DNA from: Nectonema munidae
Taxonomy: Eukaryota > Nematomorpha > Nectonematoida > Nectonematidae
Reading direction: 5' to 3'
DNA length: 64,000 nucleotides
Assembly (NCBI GenBank): GCA_030549495.1
Contig: JAUIRK010000365.1
Coordinates: 186,001 to 250,000, forward strand
The position numbers were made by a program, and so were the translations under genes. The notes beneath the pieces are model-generated. The model did not search any database, was not told the DNA's origin, and saw only the letters and a list, made by a program, of their open reading frames with translations. This document shows, one piece after another, positions 57,979 through 64,000 of the stretch. Every line of letters starts with the position of its first letter. The first letter of the stretch is position 1.

Positions 57979-60900
57979 CAATGATTGCTCTCAACATGTA
58001 TGCGGAGAATTGATATAAATTCAATTTTGGCGCTCCCATATTTTTTATATACGAAATATCTTCTTTTTTATTTTAACGTTCCAGTGAAATTTATGGGATA
58101 AATAAGGGATGTACCGGATAGGAATAAAGCTGGATAACCGGATATTATATAATGCACATCATTATTTTGTTCAACGCTCTTATTATTATTAAAGAAAAAG
58201 TATAAATAATCTGGTTGCATTTATTTAAATTTCACAACAAATTAAAAAAAACTAAAAAAAACTTGCAAATTGGAAAATATTTACAAAGAAGGTTTAAAAG
58301 TATATTTTTATTTTTCAAAACATATTCATTTTAATTTTAAATTTTGTAGTTAGTTAGAATTTATATTTTTACTAAAGTAAGGATTTTTTTGATTTTTTTC
58401 AATTCTATTTTTATTCCTTAAAATTTAGGCTTTATTTCTGTTATATATCAATTTAAAATGAATTGATTTAGAAAAAAAATTTGACACCTTTATTTTATTT
58501 CCAAGTTAATTAACATTTTTGAAGTATATTTATTTTGAATTGGATAAGTACTAAAATTGAAAAAAAAATATTTGACAAAAGTTGTATAATTTTTATCAAA
58601 TAGTTTTTAGAAAAATAGAATGAAAAAAATTTTTGAATTATCTTTTTTTTACAAATGTTATTTTTAATTTCTCTATAATTGTAATGAAGTTAAACATACT
58701 TTTTTTAAAAATGATATATTTGGGTTATTGCTCAAAATATGTAATATTACTTATCAGGGCGGATTTCGGATAGCCCGACAATAGATAGTAAAGGTTTAGC
58801 CGGATATCCGACCGACCGAATATTTTTCGGATACCCGGAACATGCCCCTTTTTTAAGGTCAGTTTTGAACTCGTGAATTCTAATGATAAAAAAAATGCAC
58901 TTCATTTCTTTGAGGGTAATTTTGTTTTTGTATTTTTACTATTCTTATTTGTTACAGCTTCAAGATCTTCATTTTATTAGTTGACTATTTTTAGTAAGAA
59001 GTCAAAATTTTATCCCCTTTTTAAAAAGTGTTTTAACCCAATTTATCTGTTGGAAAATATATTATAAAATTATTTTTATGTGTCAATATCATTTATTTTA
59101 TAAAAGTGACGAGCAAATAGTCAAAATAAAAAAGATAAAATAAAAAGAAAAAAAAGTGATGATTAGAAATGTTTTTATGAATTGCACAAACTTGCATAAA
59201 AAATTTATTAAGATTATACATTCAAAATTTATTCAAGCTGAAAAGTATACTCCGCCGATACTTAGTGAATTATTTTTCCAAACATACAACTATAAACATA
59301 TGTTGCTTATCACTAATTCGCAACATTGGGACCTGAAGGGTGCCGGATTAGACATGTATTCGGTATAAAATACACCGAACTTACTAACTAATCACCATGT
59401 CTTGAATTAAAAAATTTCAAATTAGCATAAAAACTTTTTTTATAAACTCTTATTCGGTTACAATATATTATAAAATTTAAATAATAAAGCTTTTCCTTAA
59501 TCCTTTTTAGCAAATTTTTTCCTCAAAAAAAATCTCACAAGTTTTTGGAAACAAAAATAGTTCCCGGTTACCGATAAAACCAGATTACTGATTGCCGTAT
59601 TTGTGATAGTTAATCTGTAAAAATAATGATACGTTGTTGTAGCCTGAAAATGGGAGCATTGGGACTTAATGGGGTGGGGACTATATGAAAGTGTACACAT
59701 TTATACATTTCAAGGGAGTTTCAGGAGAGGGGGTGTGGGCAAAATAAATCTCAGGAGGGAGGGGGTAAAGCCCAACTTGTCACCACCCCTTTTATCGACG
59801 GGTCTGGTCTAGCATATCCCCCGGAATCAATGATTTTAGAAATAAATCCAAACCTCCTTTTAGCGATGAATGAATAACAGAGTAGAGTTACAATTTTATG
59901 TGTATTACGTCTAATTTGGACCTATCAGGAATTGAGAAAGAAACGTATGTTTTAATTTGCCCTATTTTTCGGAATATAGAATTTGAAAATTCAAATTCAA
60001 TCTCCAAAATATTTCGAGAATAATAAATTTACTTTTGGAATGGGCATATGCGCCATCACAAAGATCTCTTTTAGATATTGACTTTAAAATTTTGGATTTG
60101 TAGCATAGAAATGAACATGAGCATAAAGAAAAAGAGACAGAATTGTCTTCATTACAAAAAAATATAATTATAATAATGCTTATTGGGGAAGTTAATACTG
60201 TTAGAAACGATACCATATGTTTTAAATCCATCCCACACAACAATGAAACAATCAAAATAATTTTGTCCGAATTGTCCAGTGATTTTGATTTGAGGTGAGT
60301 ATAAAATTATTCTGATATTCTGAATATGTGGCTTTCACTTATAACACAAATCTGAATGTAATGAAGTGGAAATTTATGGCATTTCTGTCAACCTTGATAA
60401 TATCCGTCGAGATAGATATGAACTTTGATCAGCTCTTAAAATTTTTTTAGAAGCTGGTATAAATATAAAAATCAATATACCGGGAATAAATTTAGATATT
60501 TAAATATTGACAGTTCTGCATGAGAGAAAAGATTTTATCACGAAGAATAACTATGAAATGAAAAATTCTCAAGATTAATTTGTAGCAAAATTTCGATGAA
60601 GATTAATCTAGCGGATAATAAATTTATCTTCCAAATTGTTTCGCGCTTAAACCAAAATGAATTTCATCCATATATTATTGATTACAATTTTTTAATGCAT
60701 TAAAATTCAGATCTTCTAAAGGGATAAAAAATTTCTTTTAAAAAGATTTTTTAAATTAGTATATAAGAAAAAGGTGATTGATTTACAATTTGTTAATACA
60801 ACTTTTTTATTTCTCTTCGTTGTAAAAAAATGTTTTACATATCAAAACGATCGCAGCGAACACAATCATTCCACTGATTTTGATGCTTATGTGTGTAACA

Positions 60901-62357
60901 TGGTTTTTTTTGTTGTCTGTATCCACTTTTCTTGTATTATGAATTTTTGAAGAGGATAAAGTCATTATTATTATTATTAATAACATTCTACAATTAATAT
61001 TTGCTTTTTGTCAATGCAATTAAAATACAAAATATACATGAAAATAATATTTAAAAGAAAAAATACCCTTGGCGCTCTTCTGTTGAGAAAAGATTGTAAA
61101 ATCGTGCAGAATTTTGCTAAAAAGCGCATCTAAAAATAAGGACAATGAATTCAAGTACTTTCACTAAAATATACATCTCGCGTATCCAAAGAAGTATATT
61201 TATTTATTTAACTCAAATTTGCACGTCTACATTATGACTTGGCATGACTACACTTTTTTCATATATAAACAAACTCCATTTTCTGGATCACAGGACTCAG
61301 GTCGTTAAAATGGGAGAGTCTTTTCAGGTCCCTTTCAAGTTGCTTACGTGGTTGCTTAGCATTGATTTTTTTATTACTTAAACGATTTTTATCGAATTAT
61401 ATAAATTAAAGTACAATATAAAAAATATATTAAAATAATTATATTAACTCAAAATGAGTCCTAATTCTTGGGAAAGGGAGAAATGAAGGAAATGTTTACA
61501 ATTCCAAAAATTTAGCAAGAGATCCTTACGATATGAGGCTTGCTAAGGAAGTTACTTAATTTTGACCTGATTTGAGGTCTGAAGTCTCAACCCTTAGCAA
61601 CTCGGTTGCTTATAAAGAAAATAAAGTCTAACAAGTGAAAGACTCTTTTGCTAAATCTAGATTGTAGAAAAGGGAATATATAGCGAATAAAAACGTCTTT
61701 TTAAATACATATAACATTCATTAGGCATAAAAGGGATAAATCAAACAATACTTTTGGATTTCAAAGATTTCTGTTGGGAAAATAAAGTTATGGCTATTAT
61801 ATATGTGTGATGGCAAAAATGTTTATTTTGAAGTTTTGGAATTAAATTTCCTTTGTGTGTGCCCCACACATGCATCCCTTTAGTTTGAGATAGAAACAAT
61901 TTTTACAGCTTTTTTCTAGCATAAATCCAGAATTTGATATAAATATCCTTGTTCAATTCCGACCCCGACTTTTTTGTCTAAAATTTGTAGACAGATTAAT
62001 CAAGTATATATAAAAATGAGGCAGTGAGGAGATAAAGAAAATAATTTTTTTTTATAAAATAAAAAGAAAAATATCTAAAGATATAACCGTTGTAATTTTA
62101 GGAATAAATGTTGTTAACAGTTTTTAGATAACACATGTGCCACAGGTAGCCCGGGAAATGAGTTAAAAATATTATTCTTAACCTCGGAACAATAATTTGT
62201 TACAGATGAGAAAAATTGCAATTTTGAAATAAACCGTTCATAATGTTAATGTAGCATAATTTACCATGATCTTGATACGTGCATCTTTAAGAATAGCATT
62301 AAAAACTGTTGTTCTTTTGTTTTTTTATTGAATAAAATTGTTAAATCTATAAAAAGT
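57979..62357. other. AT-rich desert with one probable MITE
   Basis: No host gene recognised. GCATTGGGACTTAATGGG near 59654 resembles the piggyBac-type MITE end. CCCGTCGA/TCGACGGG-like and G-run phrases at 59725-59815 may be hAT MITE debris. ORFs here have no domains. Confidence 0.45.
58105..58855. mobile_element. Probable hAT (Ac-type) MITE
   Basis: The left end AGGGATGTACCGGATAGGAA and AACCGGATATT face the right end GGATATCCGACCGACCGAAT with GGATACCCGGAACATGCCCC. The reverse complement GGGGCATGTTCCGGGTATCC aligns with the left end. The centre is AT-rich and non-coding. A target duplication is not clear. Confidence 0.6.
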
Positions 62358-62796
62358 CAGGGGCGGATCGAGAAATTGGCATTAGGGGCGGATTTTACTA
62401 AACTAGAACTCAAATTTCAAGCATATAAATTTAAGCTTTATCAAAAATTTTAAAACAAAAAGAAGAATGAGAGCATTAAAACGATACTCATTCATTGAAC
62501 TGAGAAGTGAATTGATGTTGTAAAACTTGATGTGTTTAAATAATAAATTTACAAAAAAAAATTGGATAATATAAAATTAATAAGTGGCACACACTTAACT
62601 ACGATTGAAGCATAAAAAACTTTTAGGGCTTCTCACTTTAGAGAAAGATTGAATCTAAAAAAACGAGTTGCAGAAATCATCATAATATTTGAGTTCTAGG
62701 AAAAGAATTAGATCAAGAAAATTTTCAAGCAATTCAAGCAATTTGGGGGGGGGGGGGGGGCGTACGCCAGTTCCGCCCCCCTTAAATCCGCCAGTG
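62358..62796. mobile_element. hAT-like MITE, copy 2 of a pair
   Basis: Ends CAGGGGCGGATCGAGAAATT and AAATCCGCCAGTG. Closely matches 12461-12876, with a longer G-run and a GTACGCCAGTTCCGCCCC segment at the right that the first copy lacks. Confidence 0.85.
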
Positions 62797-63558
62797 AAAG
62801 GAAAGGGAAAAACGATACCATTTTTTAATTTAGGAGTATTTTAATAATTTTTTCAAAAATAAATTCTGATAAATAGTTTTATATAGTAAGTTGAGTACAA
62901 TTAAATGTCTTTATACAAATTATATATTTTTTTTAAGTTTTTAGAAAAAAAATTTTTTTTTTAAATAACATTTAAAAAATTAGTAACATTTTTTGTTTCA
63001 AATATTTGTCCTCACTTGAGGAACTATGCGAAAAACTTTTAATTGGTCAATATGTGCATTCTTTTTTATTACATTGAAAAGGGTAAATTTATCAAATTTA
63101 CATTTATTTTTTTTTAATTTTTGTTTGCCAAAAATATTTTGATATTTTGGTTTAACTATTTTAGGGGATCGCCACGTAAATTTGCTCTAAAAATTGTCGA
63201 AATTTTACGATATGTAGCGTCTCCATTCGTATAATTAAATGCTCGTTAACACTTAATTACAATTGGACAAAATTTTCATCTAAAACAGTGAAATTGCTAT
63301 GATTGAAGCTTGTCACAAAGCTTTCGGATATTTTCCCTTCCTAGCGACTTAATATTTTCTGTGAATCACATGTGGTCAACGTGGGGTAGAGCACAATAGC
63401 ACAATTTGAAAATGGAAAATTTCCTCACAAAGAGAAAAAGATTGACTTACCAATTTTTTCTCCTGTTTTACTGGAAGTTTCGATGTAAAATGCAGAAAAT
63501 TCTAAATAAACCAATATAATTAGAGTGTATAACATCCCACATAAAATATTCACACATA
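62797..63558. other. AT-rich stretch, nothing recognised
   Basis: No coding or complete repeat recognised. Confidence 0.5.
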
Positions 63559-63559
63559 A

Positions 63560-64000
63560 TAGTCGAACCTCAATATAACAAAATCCTACGGACCCCAATA
63601 TTTTTTCGTTATATTGAGACTTTGTTATAGGAAATCTTTATATAACAAAATTACAAAGGCTTTTATTATTTTTTCGTTAAAATGAGGTTACAATAATTTG
63701 AAAAAGTACATGCGGTAAAATCGTTTATTTGTATTATGAAAATGATGCTATGAAAGTTTATGTATGTGAATGGAAATAATGCGTTATTTTCTTCTGCTTA
63801 TATGCTTTAGAGTGCCGATTTTCTAGGAACTCGCAAATCGAAATACTACTTCTAACAATTTCTGAAGCTAAATCTTCTCTTCTCAACAAATATTGATAAA
63901 GTTTAGCTGAAATTGCTTTAGCTTCAGTTAAAGTGAGATTGCTTTTTTCAGCTTCTTCAGGATTAGTTGAGTCTTCATCTCCAGATTGCTCCTCCCCATA
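63560..64000 (-). mobile_element. Tigger-type transposon, 3-prime end, runs off the window
   Basis: AGTCGAACCTCAATATAACA at 63561 is a typical Tigger/pogo-group terminal sequence, followed by ATCCTACGGACCCCAATA and then inverted TTCGTTATATTGAG and TTGTTATAG. A transposase tail is encoded inward on the minus strand. Only one end of the element is in the window. Confidence 0.78.
63758..64000 (-). CDS. Tigger-like transposase, C-terminal 80 residues (partial)
   Basis: An open minus-strand frame enters from the right edge and ends at TAA (63758-63760). It reads YGEEQSGDEDSTNPEEAEKS, then NLTLTEAKAISAKLYQYLLR, REDLASEIVRSSISICEFLE and NRHSKAYKQKKITHYFHSHT. An acidic stretch, a helical segment and a final KQKKITHYF are the usual tail of TIGD4/TIGD6-like transposases, where KITDFF is common. 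There is no internal stop, unlike the other transposase relics here, so this copy may be younger. The start and catalytic domain lie outside the window; it could also be a domesticated TIGD gene, but the adjacent terminal repeat favours a transposon. Confidence 0.75.
   Translation of the reverse strand, partial: YGEEQSGDEDSTNPEEAEKSNLTLTEAKAISAKLYQYLLRREDLASEIVRSSISICEFLENRHSKAYKQKKITHYFHSHT

Noticed and set aside
1-64000. CRISPR arrays, operons, riboswitches, rRNA, endogenous viral elements or LTR elements
   Set aside because: No regularly spaced identical repeats, bacterial-type gene order, rRNA, capsid, envelope, integrase or paired LTRs were seen; the window is animal nuclear DNA with DNA transposons, one LINE tail and SINEs.

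Overview
This is AT-rich, intron- and transposon-rich animal DNA. No bacterial-style gene packing, operons or Shine-Dalgarno sites are present. The only host gene I recognise is an Iroquois-class (TALE) homeobox gene on the + strand. Base composition, gene sparseness and the mix of hAT, Tigger, piggyBac and tRNA-derived SINE relics would suit an arthropod, for example a parasitic copepod such as a sea louse; the species is inference.

Left part (1 to about 26.3 kb). The Iroquois gene is read as four coding exons. A tentative 9-codon first exon (9863-9889) ends in phase 0. A 104-base exon (17713-17816) enters in phase 0 and leaves in phase 2. The homeobox exon (22789-23330) enters with the one base needed and leaves in phase 1. 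The last exon (25393-26012) carries a KIWSI motif typical of Iroquois C-termini and a stop, with an AATAAA signal at 26285. The four pieces sum to 1293 bases, exactly 431 codons with the stop. The introns hold tRNA-derived SINEs, hAT MITEs, a hAT transposase relic, a Tigger relic split by a MITE, and several perfect hairpins.

Right part (26.3 to 64 kb). No confident host gene was found. This stretch holds a piggyBac-type MITE directly abutting a 2.5-kb Tigger element (31.2-33.8 kb), a piggyBac transposase C-terminal relic (35.3-35.9 kb), a minus-strand LINE reverse-transcriptase tail (38.5-39.3 kb), a family of hAT MITEs with TIRs of the type CAGTGGCGGATCC, and a 2.75-kb hAT with an exact 8-bp target duplication (55.2-58.0 kb) that contains a 613-bp element with Mutator-like 9-bp duplications. 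A second Tigger element runs off the right edge. Between these lie AT-rich deserts broken by islands of more balanced composition. Iroquois genes are known to sit in long regulatory deserts, so the islands are candidate enhancers.

The most unusual structure not explained by coding or an obvious transposon is a run of four back-to-back hairpins at 53950-54073. All identifications come from reading the sequence and conceptual translations; no database search was run.
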